A program made the position numbers and the translations under genes. A stretch of DNA of 41,854 nucleotides. It comes from an uncultured Prevotellaceae bacterium. GTDB lineage: Bacteria > Bacteroidota > Bacteroidia > Bacteroidales > Bacteroidaceae. Under the pieces are notes generated by a model. It was not told the origin of the DNA, did not search any database, and was given only the letters and a program-made list of their open reading frames with translations. The stretch is from positions 1 through 41,854 of the forward strand of contig CADBSW010000083.1 of NCBI GenBank assembly GCA_902797505.1, written 5' to 3'. Below, piece after piece: positions 8,530 through 16,051 of this stretch; position 1 is the stretch's first letter; each line of letters begins with the position of its first letter.

Positions 8530-8746
8530 AAGAGACGTTAGCATTTGACCTTATGTGGTTGCGATAGCGAGAGTGGAAGGTATAAAATCTGATGATCGAG
8601 CATGGTGCCGAAGGCATTGCGAGGACCTGTTTGAGCGAAGCGAGTCCCGCAGCAAAAATGCGAGGAATCATGATTTTGTCTGACACGGAGCGTGCAACAT
8701 GGTCTCTCTTGGTTCTTTCTCTCTGCCGTAACAGAGAGAAGAACAT
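8530..8746. other. Gene-free spacer with a strong hairpin; possible dispersed intergenic repeat
   Basis: This is the rest of the 411-bp gap between 8365 and 8777. It ends in a long hairpin: GTTCTTTCTCTCTG (8712-8725) pairs with CAGAGAGAAGAAC (8732-8744) around CCGTAA, with one bulged T. A 77-codon minus-strand frame (8513-8746) starts inside this hairpin and its product looks unlike any protein I know; I consider it non-coding. I have an impression of having seen closely similar text in other Prevotella and Bacteroides spacers, which would make this a dispersed repeat, but this cannot be verified here. Confidence 0.4.
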
Positions 8747-8776
8747 TTAAGATCTCATTGCTTTCAGCGATTATCG

Positions 8777-9880
8777 TTACGCCGTATAGTTATGGTCTAC
8801 GATAACCGTAACCGTCTCGTTGGGATATAGAGCCTGTAGCTCTTGCGTCAAGGTCTGGGCGAATGTCTTCTCATCGGTGACAGAGATATCGGGCACCACA
8901 TCCACAGAGATGCGGTTTTCCTTCTCGAAATAGACGAAGCCGTGCACCTGTGAGATATCCTCGTGTTCTGCCAATGCCTGCAACACCTTATTCTGTATCC
9001 CAGTAATCTTCTTGTCACCGGTGGCAATGGCATATACTCCGATGGTCATGATAATACCGAATTTCTCATTGAGGGTCTCTGTGATCTTACGGGTGAGTTG
9101 ATGGATCTCCAACGCATCCATCGTGTCCTTAACATTGATATGCAGCGAACCGATAATCACATCCGGTCCGTAGTTGTGCAAGATGATGTCGTAAACGCCA
9201 TGTACCCCTTGAAAACTCAGTACTTCTTTCTTGATCTGTGCCACCAAGTCGGGGGATATACGTGCACCCAACAACTCATTGATGGGTGACGACAACATTT
9301 CAAAACCCGCTTTGATGATCAGGATAGAGATAAGCACGCCTAAGATACCGTCGAGCGACACATGCCAGATCAGCATGATTGCGGCAGATACCAAGGTAGA
9401 TAGTGTTACGATAGCATCGAAGAGAGCATCGGCCCCTGATGCAATCAGCGCGTCACTGTTCAGTTGTTCACCCTTCTTCTTAACAAATTGTCCGAGCACG
9501 AGTTTTACTACCACACTCACAATGATGACAACCAGTGTTATCGTGGTGTAGTTGGGTGTTGTCGGATGAATCAGTTTCTGCGCGGACTCTATCAGTGAGG
9601 TAATACCGGCAGAGAGTACGATAACAGCGATAATGATAGCGGTTAGATACTCTATGCGTCCGTGTCCGAAGGGATGCTCCCTGTCTGCAGGCCGCTTCGA
9701 CAGTTTAGTGCCTACGATAGTAATCACACTCGAAAGGGCGTCACTGAGGTTGTTCACCGCATCCATCACGATGGCGATGGAGTTTGCCAATGTACCCACC
9801 ACTGCCTTGAAGAAGGCCAGCAACACATTTGCAGCAATACCAATCCAACTGGTACGTATGATTTGTGAAGAACGATCCAT
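8777..9880 (-). CDS. Cation diffusion facilitator (CDF) metal efflux protein, possibly Mn-type
   Basis: Inner-membrane divalent-metal/proton antiporter of 367 residues: about six membrane helices, then a cytoplasmic metallochaperone-like domain from about 210 to the end. The CDF loop HPFGHGRIEYLT is at 69-80. Transport-site residues can be read by position: helix 2 has N43 and D47 (NxxxD within DAVNNLSD) and helix 5 has D151 and D155 (DALFD). Zinc/iron members such as YiiP carry D-D-H-D; an N-D-D-D set is, as far as I recall, typical of manganese exporters such as MntE. Metal choice is therefore suggested as Mn, not proven. It lies downstream of the esterase but is separated from it by a terminator, so it is probably transcribed on its own. 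Confidence 0.9.
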   Translation of the reverse strand: MDRSSQIIRTSWIGIAANVLLAFFKAVVGTLANSIAIVMDAVNNLSDALSSVITIVGTKLSKRPADREHPFGHGRIEYLTAIIIAVIVLSAGITSLIESAQKLIHPTTPNYTTITLVVIIVSVVVKLVLGQFVKKKGEQLNSDALIASGADALFDAIVTLSTLVSAAIMLIWHVSLDGILGVLISILIIKAGFEMLSSPINELLGARISPDLVAQIKKEVLSFQGVHGVYDIILHNYGPDVIIGSLHINVKDTMDALEIHQLTRKITETLNEKFGIIMTIGVYAIATGDKKITGIQNKVLQALAEHEDISQVHGFVYFEKENRISVDVVPDISVTDEKTFAQTLTQELQALYPNETVTVIVDHNYTA

Positions 9881-9933
9881 ACTAAGTATATTTTTATGCG
9901 GCTGCGAAATTACAACTATTTTTCATAATCACC

Positions 9934-9959
9934 AAAAAAGGCGCACGGAAAGTGCGCCT
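9934..9959 (-). terminator. Rho-independent terminator of the esterase gene
   Basis: On the minus strand an 8-bp perfect stem (AGGCGCAC with GTGCGCCT, 9939-9946 and 9952-9959) around a 5-base loop is followed by six T residues. It begins 28 bp after the esterase stop codon at 9987, the expected place, and separates it from the CDF gene. Confidence 0.85.
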
Positions 9960-9986
9960 GATACGATAAAAACATCACCTTATTTC

Positions 9987-10838
9987 TCACTTGGAGAAAT
10001 TCCTCGATGCGAAAGGCAACGCCATGCGGATGGCATGATGCCAGTACTCCCAGTTATGGTTGCCGTTACGCACACGCAACTCACTCTTAATCCTTTTCTG
10101 GCGCATCAGTTGATGCAGCTGAACGTTCTGATTGAAAAGGAAATCATCATCACCACAGTCGATAAACCATTTCACGGTGCGCAAGGCCTCGACGGTCTTC
10201 TCATCCGCATTACGCACATACTCAAGTGCTGAGTGATCCTTCACGGCTTTATTGAGAAGGTATAGTTTGTCGTCCACATTGGGCTCCCTGCGACGCATAT
10301 CCTCACTCGTGAGCCAGGCGCTCATCGCATAGACAGAGGAGAACATATCGGTATGACGCTGACCATATACCGTGCTGCCACCGCCACCCATTGACAGTCC
10401 CATCACAGCCCGCTGACCTTTCGAACCACCAGCCCTGTATTTCTTTTCTGCCTGCGGAAGCAGTTCCTTAAAGAAGAAATCCTCATAGCTCCAGCCCGGC
10501 ATATTGAAGTAGCCATTCCATATATCATACCTATTTGGTCCTCCGGCATTCGGCATGATGATCACCATCGGTAGCGCCTCACCCGTCTCGATCAGTTCGT
10601 CGGCTACAGTCTGCATCAGTCCTTTGTCACGCCACGCGGTATAGTCGTCTGTCAAGCCATGGAGCAGATAGACCACCGGGTAGTGGGCTTGCTTATTCGC
10701 ATCAAAACCGTTGGGCAGGTATACGTTGAATTTTACCCATGTTCCCAGGATGTTACTCTTAATACTGTCGGTCACCACCTTACCGGCTTGTGCGAAGGTG
10801 CACACCAGCAATGCCATCATCAGTAATACCTTTCTCAT
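9987..10838 (-). CDS. Secreted esterase, PF00756 (esterase D-like) alpha/beta hydrolase
   Basis: A 283-residue alpha/beta hydrolase with signal peptide MRKVLLMMALLVCTFAQA, hence periplasmic or exported. The oxyanion-loop region is YLLHGLTDDYTAWRDKG (about 57-73). The nucleophile elbow is GLSMGG with S149, followed by an unusual run of four glycines. Acid and base candidates are the aspartates of DCGDDDFL (about 227-234) and H261 in NGNHNWEYW. Members of this family include acetyl-xylan, feruloyl and enterobactin-type esterases and antigen-85-like enzymes; substrate cannot be told from the sequence, and no polysaccharide-utilisation genes sit next to it. It is a single-gene unit with a promoter box at 10874 and a terminator at 9934. 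Confidence 0.88.
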   Translation of the reverse strand: MRKVLLMMALLVCTFAQAGKVVTDSIKSNILGTWVKFNVYLPNGFDANKQAHYPVVYLLHGLTDDYTAWRDKGLMQTVADELIETGEALPMVIIMPNAGGPNRYDIWNGYFNMPGWSYEDFFFKELLPQAEKKYRAGGSKGQRAVMGLSMGGGGSTVYGQRHTDMFSSVYAMSAWLTSEDMRRREPNVDDKLYLLNKAVKDHSALEYVRNADEKTVEALRTVKWFIDCGDDDFLFNQNVQLHQLMRQKRIKSELRVRNGNHNWEYWHHAIRMALPFASRNFSK

Positions 10839-10873
10839 ATGCTCTTCTATTTAAGATTATGGATTTTATTTTA

Positions 10874-10881
10874 CAAAAGTA
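10874..10881 (-). promoter_or_regulatory. Candidate -7 box for the esterase gene
   Basis: On the minus strand this reads TACTTTTG, matching TAnnTTTG, 35 bp upstream of the ATG. At the expected 19-bp distance (10901-10904) the minus strand has TGTG, a poor -33 match to TTTG. Confidence 0.45.
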
Positions 10882-10948
10882 ATGAATTCTCACTATTTAC
10901 CACAACGTCTGGTACATAAACATGATGACTATTAACACTATTTAAAGG

Positions 10949-11040
10949 AGTCCGAAGTATTCGGACTGGGAGTTTTATGTACTAATACTGGGAGTTTTAT
11001 GTATTAATACTGGGAGTCCCATGTACTAAAACTGGGAGTT
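10949..11040. repeat. Hairpin followed by three and a half 22-bp tandem repeats
   Basis: A perfect 8-bp hairpin (AGTCCGAA, GTA, TTCGGACT; 10949-10967) runs directly into tandem units of 22 bp starting at 10965, 10987 and 11009, plus a 10-bp remnant at 11031. Each unit begins ACTGGGAGT. Units 1 and 2 differ at one base; unit 3 has CCC in place of TTT. The array ends 16 bp past the stop of the BadF-type gene on the minus strand. A related array is at 41711-41770. Confidence 0.85.
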
Positions 11041-11056
11041 ATAATAGGCATTTCCA

Positions 11057-11857
11057 TTACGAATGATAATCTGCCAACCGTTCTATTGGCCGTTGGATGA
11101 TCTTACCTACTAATAAATCATTTGCTTTGAGTACGTCGGTGAGCACGTCACGGTAAGCATCCGCCATGCTGCCTACGAAATTGACGGGCAGGTCCTGACG
11201 GTTATATTTCATCACGTTCTTACGTACGAAGGCATTAAAGTGCTCGTATACCAGGATGCGGATGGCCGGTTCTTCCATCTGTAGACGTACAAAAGGAGAG
11301 AGAGATGCCAAGAAGCGGTTGGCCATCGGCTGTCGGTACACCCTGTCGATGATCTCTGCGTATGTCATCTTCGACCACTCGAAGAAGGCATCACAGATAT
11401 TCTGTGGCAGTTCGCGCTTAAAAAGTTTGTTCAAGAAAAGCTTTCCCAAAACGGCTCCACTGCCCTCATCACCAAGGATATAGCCCAAGGGAGGTATATT
11501 GTCGGTGATACGTTCTCCATCATACAGACAAGAATTAGAGCCGGTGCCTAAGATACAGGCGATGCCCGGTTCATGACCGCACAGGGCACGGGCTGCACCC
11601 AACAGATCGCTCTCCACCAGAACTTCTGCTTGGGGGAACACCAGCATAAGCATCTTGCGCACCTTATCAGCAAAAGGCTCTACACAACCGGCACCATAGA
11701 AGAATATCTCATCGACAGTCTCATCAGCCATCATACGGACATGCGAAAGAATATCCTCCTCACTCATCGTCACAGGGTTGATGCCATTCTCCGTGATGAT
11801 CTCTCCATCCATCATCCAGTCGGTCTTTGTGCTCCCACTGTCAGCCACCAATATCAT
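11057..11857 (-). CDS. BadF/BadG/BcrA/BcrD-type ATPase, N-acetylglucosamine-kinase-like
   Basis: A cytoplasmic ASKHA-fold protein of 266 residues. The phosphate-1 motif is DSGSTKTDW (6-14); GTGSNSCLYDG near residue 105 and GYILGDEGSGAVLGK near 130 are the second phosphate and sugar-site loops typical of eukaryote-like GlcNAc kinases; VNFVGSMADAY near 230 is the adenosine motif. Known relatives phosphorylate GlcNAc or similar amino sugars, whereas the name-giving enzymes activate benzoyl-CoA reductase; the DEGSG loop and the lack of partners favour a sugar kinase. It is a single gene divergent from the MscS-type channel, with promoter boxes for both in the 96-bp gap. Confidence 0.82.
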   Translation of the reverse strand: MILVADSGSTKTDWMMDGEIITENGINPVTMSEEDILSHVRMMADETVDEIFFYGAGCVEPFADKVRKMLMLVFPQAEVLVESDLLGAARALCGHEPGIACILGTGSNSCLYDGERITDNIPPLGYILGDEGSGAVLGKLFLNKLFKRELPQNICDAFFEWSKMTYAEIIDRVYRQPMANRFLASLSPFVRLQMEEPAIRILVYEHFNAFVRKNVMKYNRQDLPVNFVGSMADAYRDVLTDVLKANDLLVGKIIQRPIERLADYHS

Positions 11858-11894
11858 AAGCGTGTTTTATTTGTATTTAACAATATTTTCTTTG

Positions 11895-11902
11895 CAAATA
11901 TA
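11895..11902 (-). promoter_or_regulatory. Candidate -7 box for the BadF-type kinase
   Basis: The minus strand reads TATATTTG, a TAnnTTTG match, 37 bp upstream of the ATG at 11857. It lies only 22 bp from the opposite-facing box of the mscS-type gene, so the two promoters probably interfere with or influence each other. Confidence 0.45.
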
Positions 11903-11924
11903 GTTATAATGTTTGGAAAATCTG

Positions 11925-11932
11925 TAATTTTG
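11925..11932 (+). promoter_or_regulatory. Candidate -7 box for the mscS-kdsA-kdsD-pld operon
   Basis: TAATTTTG followed by CATCC matches the Bacteroidota -7 element, 21 bp before the ATG at 11954. A TTTG occurs 9 bp upstream of the box, too close for a -33 element, and none at 19 bp. Confidence 0.45.
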
Positions 11933-11953
11933 CATCCATTAATTTAAAGGATA

Positions 11954-14311
11954 ATGAAGAAAAGCTATTTTATCATACTGTTTCTCATGGTAGTCGCTGC
12001 CCTACCCTCACGGGCCGTACTCAAGGAGAAAGACCTCACACAGACACTCGGTATCCTGCGCGCAGAACTCACCAAGACACACAGTGAGCAAGAGAAGAAT
12101 ACCGAACGGATAGCACAACAGGAAGAGCGCACCCGCAGGGAGTTTATGAATATCTGGCAGCGCAGCAACCAAAACGCCATGATGCTCTACTCCCAGAAGG
12201 CCGACTATGTGTTCGACCTCACCTACGCCTGTCATGAGGCCACCGACCAGTTTCATGAGTTTAAGCAGTTGTCGCTGCCCTTCCGCAACTACATCGAGAA
12301 GATGGAGACGGAGTTGGCCCGCTACGACAGTCTGATCAACTCCCTGCAGAACATGCCGGTAATCAACCTTGACGAGAGGGCAAAGATAGACCGTAACGTA
12401 TGTCTTACCTATGCTGTGAACATCCGGAAGTCGATGTTGGAGAACAAACTGGCCTTCGATGAGTATATCGAACGGTATAACAGGATGGAGCAGCGCCTGT
12501 CATATCTGAATGACTATGCCAACCAGCGATATGGTGAGATACAGTATAATATCTTCAGAAACGGCGGTGACAGCTACCTGAAGATCCTACGTTCCTTGAA
12601 ACGCCGACTGATGAGCACGGCAGAGACGGTGACAGAGAAATACCGTCCATATCGTAACATCAACTCCCAATGGGATGCGAAGATCATCCTCGATCTCTTC
12701 TTGCTGATCATGATGTATGGATTATTGTCGATCCTGCTCAACCTGCTGTTCTTCCGCTATGTCATGCCCAAGAGGTTCCAGACAGAGCAGTTCAAACAGA
12801 AGAAGTCATGCATCGTGATGGCTACCACCACCATCACCTTCGCAGTAATATTGGGAATCATCCATGCGTTTATCAACCAGAACTTCATCATCATGGCCAG
12901 TGAACTGCTCATCGAGTACGCATGGCTGCTGGGTGTGATACTGATCTCTCTGATCTTGCGCCTGGAGGGTGACCAGATTAAGAGTGCTTTCCGCATCTAT
13001 GCCCCACTGATCACCATGGGATTCCTGGTTATCTCCTTCCGCATCGTGTTGATACCCAATGATCTGGTAGACCTTATCTTCCCCCCGATCCTACTGTTAT
13101 GTGCCCTGTGGCAATGGAACGTGATCTTGAGACATAGCAAGAATATCCCTTATAGCGACACGTTCTATGCCTATATTTCATTGATTATCTTCGTGATCAG
13201 TACAGTATGTGCATGGATCGGCTATACACTGATGAGCGTGCAGGTGCTCCTGTGGTGGATCATGCAGTTGGCATGTATCCTGACCATTACCTGTCTGACA
13301 GGTTGGATGAAGAAACGCAGTATCAAGAAGCATATCGACGAACTGCCCATTACCAAGACCTGGTTCTTCCAATTGATATACTATGTGATACTGCCGATCC
13401 TCGGACTCATCTCCATCCCGCTGAGTATCTTCATGGCAGCAGATGTATTCAACCTGAGTGATCTCACCTGGACGATCTTCAAAACCCGCTTTATCGACAT
13501 CAACAACTTCAAGGTAAGCATCTTCAGTGTGTTGGCAGTCATCGCCCTGTACTTCATCTTTAAATATATAAATAAGGTGAGTCTGGCTTTCCTAAGGTTA
13601 CACTTCAGGCGCAAGAACCTCGTCAATATCGGTTCGCGCGAGGTAATGGGAAAGAATGTGATACAGGTGATCGTATGGGGTGCCTGGCTGATGATCTCAC
13701 TGGCAATCCTCCATGTGGGTGGCACCTGGATGTGCTATATCGCCGGCGGTCTGTCTACTGGTATCGGTTTTGCCTCAAAGGATATCCTGGAGAATATCTA
13801 CTATGGTATCTCACTGATGGCCGGACGTATCAAGGTGGGTGACTGGATTGACGTGGAGGGCACTAAAGGAAAGGTGGCCAGCATCAGCTATACCAGTACG
13901 ATGATAGAAGCCATCGACGGTTCGGTAATCGCCTTCACCAACTCGCAGATGTTCACCAAAAACTATAAGAACCTCACGAAGAATCACGGATTCGTATTGT
14001 CGCTCATCCCCTTCGGCGTAGCCTATGGCAGTGGTATCAAGGAGGTGTGCGCCCTGATAGAGGAGCGAGTGAGCCGACTGCATCACGATTACCTCGATCC
14101 CGAGAAGAACGTGAAGGTGGTATTTACGGAATTCGGTGACAACAGCATCAACTTCAAACTGTTATGTTGGGTAGATGCCGTCAAGCAGATATACGCCGTG
14201 AGTGACATCATGGAGTGCATCTATGACACGCTGAACGAGCATCATATAGAGATACCGTTCCCACAGCGCGATGTGTATATCAAGACACTGCCGGAGAACA
14301 AAACGAAATAA
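11954..14311 (+). CDS. Large MscS-family mechanosensitive channel (MscK/MscM-like)
   Basis: A 785-residue protein with three parts: a signal peptide (MKKSYFIILFLMVVAALPSRA); a periplasmic, charged, coiled-coil-like region to about residue 235; then about ten membrane helices from about 240 to 620, ending in the MscS core. The core shows the pore helix and beta domain: GGLSTGIGFASKDILENIYY near 600 and GRIKVGDWIDVEGTKGKVASI just after, with an alpha/beta C-domain to the end. Such channels sit in the inner membrane and release solutes on osmotic downshift. The gene is followed after 23 bp by kdsA and seems to head an envelope operon. Which solute or condition it answers to is not visible. Confidence 0.9.
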   Translation: MKKSYFIILFLMVVAALPSRAVLKEKDLTQTLGILRAELTKTHSEQEKNTERIAQQEERTRREFMNIWQRSNQNAMMLYSQKADYVFDLTYACHEATDQFHEFKQLSLPFRNYIEKMETELARYDSLINSLQNMPVINLDERAKIDRNVCLTYAVNIRKSMLENKLAFDEYIERYNRMEQRLSYLNDYANQRYGEIQYNIFRNGGDSYLKILRSLKRRLMSTAETVTEKYRPYRNINSQWDAKIILDLFLLIMMYGLLSILLNLLFFRYVMPKRFQTEQFKQKKSCIVMATTTITFAVILGIIHAFINQNFIIMASELLIEYAWLLGVILISLILRLEGDQIKSAFRIYAPLITMGFLVISFRIVLIPNDLVDLIFPPILLLCALWQWNVILRHSKNIPYSDTFYAYISLIIFVISTVCAWIGYTLMSVQVLLWWIMQLACILTITCLTGWMKKRSIKKHIDELPITKTWFFQLIYYVILPILGLISIPLSIFMAADVFNLSDLTWTIFKTRFIDINNFKVSIFSVLAVIALYFIFKYINKVSLAFLRLHFRRKNLVNIGSREVMGKNVIQVIVWGAWLMISLAILHVGGTWMCYIAGGLSTGIGFASKDILENIYYGISLMAGRIKVGDWIDVEGTKGKVASISYTSTMIEAIDGSVIAFTNSQMFTKNYKNLTKNHGFVLSLIPFGVAYGSGIKEVCALIEERVSRLHHDYLDPEKNVKVVFTEFGDNSINFKLLCWVDAVKQIYAVSDIMECIYDTLNEHHIEIPFPQRDVYIKTLPENKTK

Positions 14312-14334
14312 CATACGACAAAAGAGACATAACC

Positions 14335-15114
14335 ATGACAAAACCCATCTTTATCGCCGGTCCATGTGTCATCGAGTCGATGGAGCTGCTACAGACCGTG
14401 GCAGAAGAACTGTCAAGACTGCGTGAGACACTGGATATCGATATCTATTTCAAGGCATCGTTCGACAAGGCCAACCGCACTAGTCTGCACTCCTTCAGAG
14501 GACCAGGCATGGAAAAAGGCCTGCAGATGTTGCAACAGATCAAAGAGCACTACCACCTGCCCGTGCTCACAGATATCCATGAGAGTTATCAGGCTGCGCC
14601 GGTGGCCGAGGTATGCGACGTACTGCAGATACCGGCATTCCTCTGCCGGCAGACTGATCTGCTGGTGGCAGCAGCCAAGACCGGCAGGATCGTAAACATT
14701 AAGAAAGCGCAGTTCCTCAGTGGAAAAGATATGCGCTATCCGGTAGGAAAAGCTGTAGAGAGTGGCGCTAAAGAGGTATGGCTCACCGAGCGAGGCAACT
14801 GTTTCGGATATAACAACTTGGTAGTAGATTTCCGTAATATCCCCGACATGCTGGAGATCGTGCCCAGGGTGATCATGGATTGCACACACAGCGTGCAACG
14901 ACCGGGCGGAGGACAGGGTATTACCAGTGGTGACCGTCGTTTCGTGCCTAACATGGCCTACGCTGCCAAGGCTTTTGGAGCCACCGGTTATTTCTTCGAG
15001 GTACACCCCGATCCTGACAAAGGTCTCAGTGATGCGGCAAACATGTTGCAGTTGAATGATCTGGAGACTATTATACGACGATTGATAAAGGAAGACACAG
15101 ATGAAAGAGATTAG
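14335..15114 (+). CDS. kdsA: 3-deoxy-8-phosphooctulonate (Kdo-8-P) synthase, metal-type
   Basis: Condenses phosphoenolpyruvate with D-arabinose 5-phosphate to Kdo-8-phosphate, the precursor of the Kdo that links lipid A to the rest of lipopolysaccharide. The 259-residue sequence has GPCVIES (9-15), FKASFDKANRTS (about 42-53) and DCTHSVQRPGG (about 181-191). C11 stands where metal-dependent enzymes such as that of Aquifex have the metal-binding cysteine and where the metal-free E. coli enzyme has asparagine, so this is predicted to need a divalent metal. Its last 14 bp overlap kdsD, whose product makes its substrate, so the two are translationally linked. Confidence 0.95.
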   Translation: MTKPIFIAGPCVIESMELLQTVAEELSRLRETLDIDIYFKASFDKANRTSLHSFRGPGMEKGLQMLQQIKEHYHLPVLTDIHESYQAAPVAEVCDVLQIPAFLCRQTDLLVAAAKTGRIVNIKKAQFLSGKDMRYPVGKAVESGAKEVWLTERGNCFGYNNLVVDFRNIPDMLEIVPRVIMDCTHSVQRPGGGQGITSGDRRFVPNMAYAAKAFGATGYFFEVHPDPDKGLSDAANMLQLNDLETIIRRLIKEDTDERD

Positions 15115-16051
15115 AGAGTACGGCATACAGTGCGTGAAAGATGAGGCACAGGCCATTCTCGACCTGATACCACAGTTTGATGAACAGTTTGACGAAGCCG
15201 TGAAGATGATCTTCCACTGCAAAGGGAAGGTGATCGTGACAGGCGTAGGAAAGAGTGGACATATCGGTGCGAAGATTGCCGCCACCTTATCGAGTACTGG
15301 CACACCATCATTCTTCGTCAATCCTTTGGATGTGTTCCATGGTGATCTGGGTGTGATGACCCACGACGATGTAGTACTCGCCATTAGCAACTCCGGACAG
15401 ACAGACGAACTGCTACGTTTCATCCCCATGGTGCTCCATATGAATATCCCCATCATCGCCATGACAGGAAATCCCGATTCTCTGTTGGTGAAATACAGCA
15501 ATGTGCATCTCAACACGAAGGTAAAGAAGGAAGCCTGTCCGCTGAACCTCGCGCCTACCAGTAGCACCACAGCACAACTGGTAATGGGTGACGCCCTGGC
15601 CGTGGCACTCATGGAGATGCGTCATTTCAAACCGAAAGACTTCGCCCAGTTCCATCCGGGAGGAGAATTAGGAAAACGTCTACTTACCACCGCACAGGAT
15701 GTAATGAAAAAAGAGAACCTGCCGGTATTAGATGAACAGATGCATTTGGGTGAGGCAATTATCTTAGTAAGCAAAGGAAAGTTAGGTTTGGGCGTCGCCC
15801 TCCAGGATAATAAAGTGATCGGTATCATCACCGACGGAGATATCCGAAGAGCCATGGAACGCTGGCAAGCCGACTTCTTCAACCGTACAGTTGGGGATAT
15901 CATGACCCGCACGCCGAAATGTGTGTTGCCCACCACTAAGATTACAGAGATACAGAAGATCATGCATAAGCATTTCATCCACTCCGTACTCGTGGTAGAT
16001 CAGGAAAACCATCTCCTCGGTGTCGTAGACCATTACAGTTGTATGATATAA
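15101..16051 (+). CDS. kdsD: D-arabinose-5-phosphate isomerase (SIS plus two CBS domains)
   Basis: Interconverts ribulose 5-phosphate and arabinose 5-phosphate, supplying KdsA. It has 316 residues. The SIS sugar-isomerase domain spans about 30-170, with VTGVGKSGHIGAKIA near 45, FHGDLGV near 82 and SNSGQTDELL near 95; FHPGGELGKRLL near 184 follows. Two CBS domains fill about 205-316 (with IITDGDIRRAME near 245), the usual KpsF/GutQ/KdsD layout. It overlaps kdsA by 14 bp and its TAA stop shares its last base with the ATG of the phospholipase-D-like gene, so the three are expressed as one unit. KdsC phosphatase is not in this window. Confidence 0.94.
   Translation: MKEIREYGIQCVKDEAQAILDLIPQFDEQFDEAVKMIFHCKGKVIVTGVGKSGHIGAKIAATLSSTGTPSFFVNPLDVFHGDLGVMTHDDVVLAISNSGQTDELLRFIPMVLHMNIPIIAMTGNPDSLLVKYSNVHLNTKVKKEACPLNLAPTSSTTAQLVMGDALAVALMEMRHFKPKDFAQFHPGGELGKRLLTTAQDVMKKENLPVLDEQMHLGEAIILVSKGKLGLGVALQDNKVIGIITDGDIRRAMERWQADFFNRTVGDIMTRTPKCVLPTTKITEIQKIMHKHFIHSVLVVDQENHLLGVVDHYSCMI

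Noticed and set aside
8513-8746. A 77-codon minus-strand frame in the spacer before the CDF gene
   Set aside because: It starts inside a long hairpin, has no ribosome-binding site or promoter box, and the product resembles no known protein; more likely repeat sequence.
10949-11040. CRISPR array
   Set aside because: The 22-bp units abut directly with no spacers, and there are no cas genes nearby.
14413-15612. A 399-codon minus-strand frame antisense to kdsA and kdsD
   Set aside because: Both plus-strand genes are clearly real, and the antisense product is compositionally odd with no recognisable motif.
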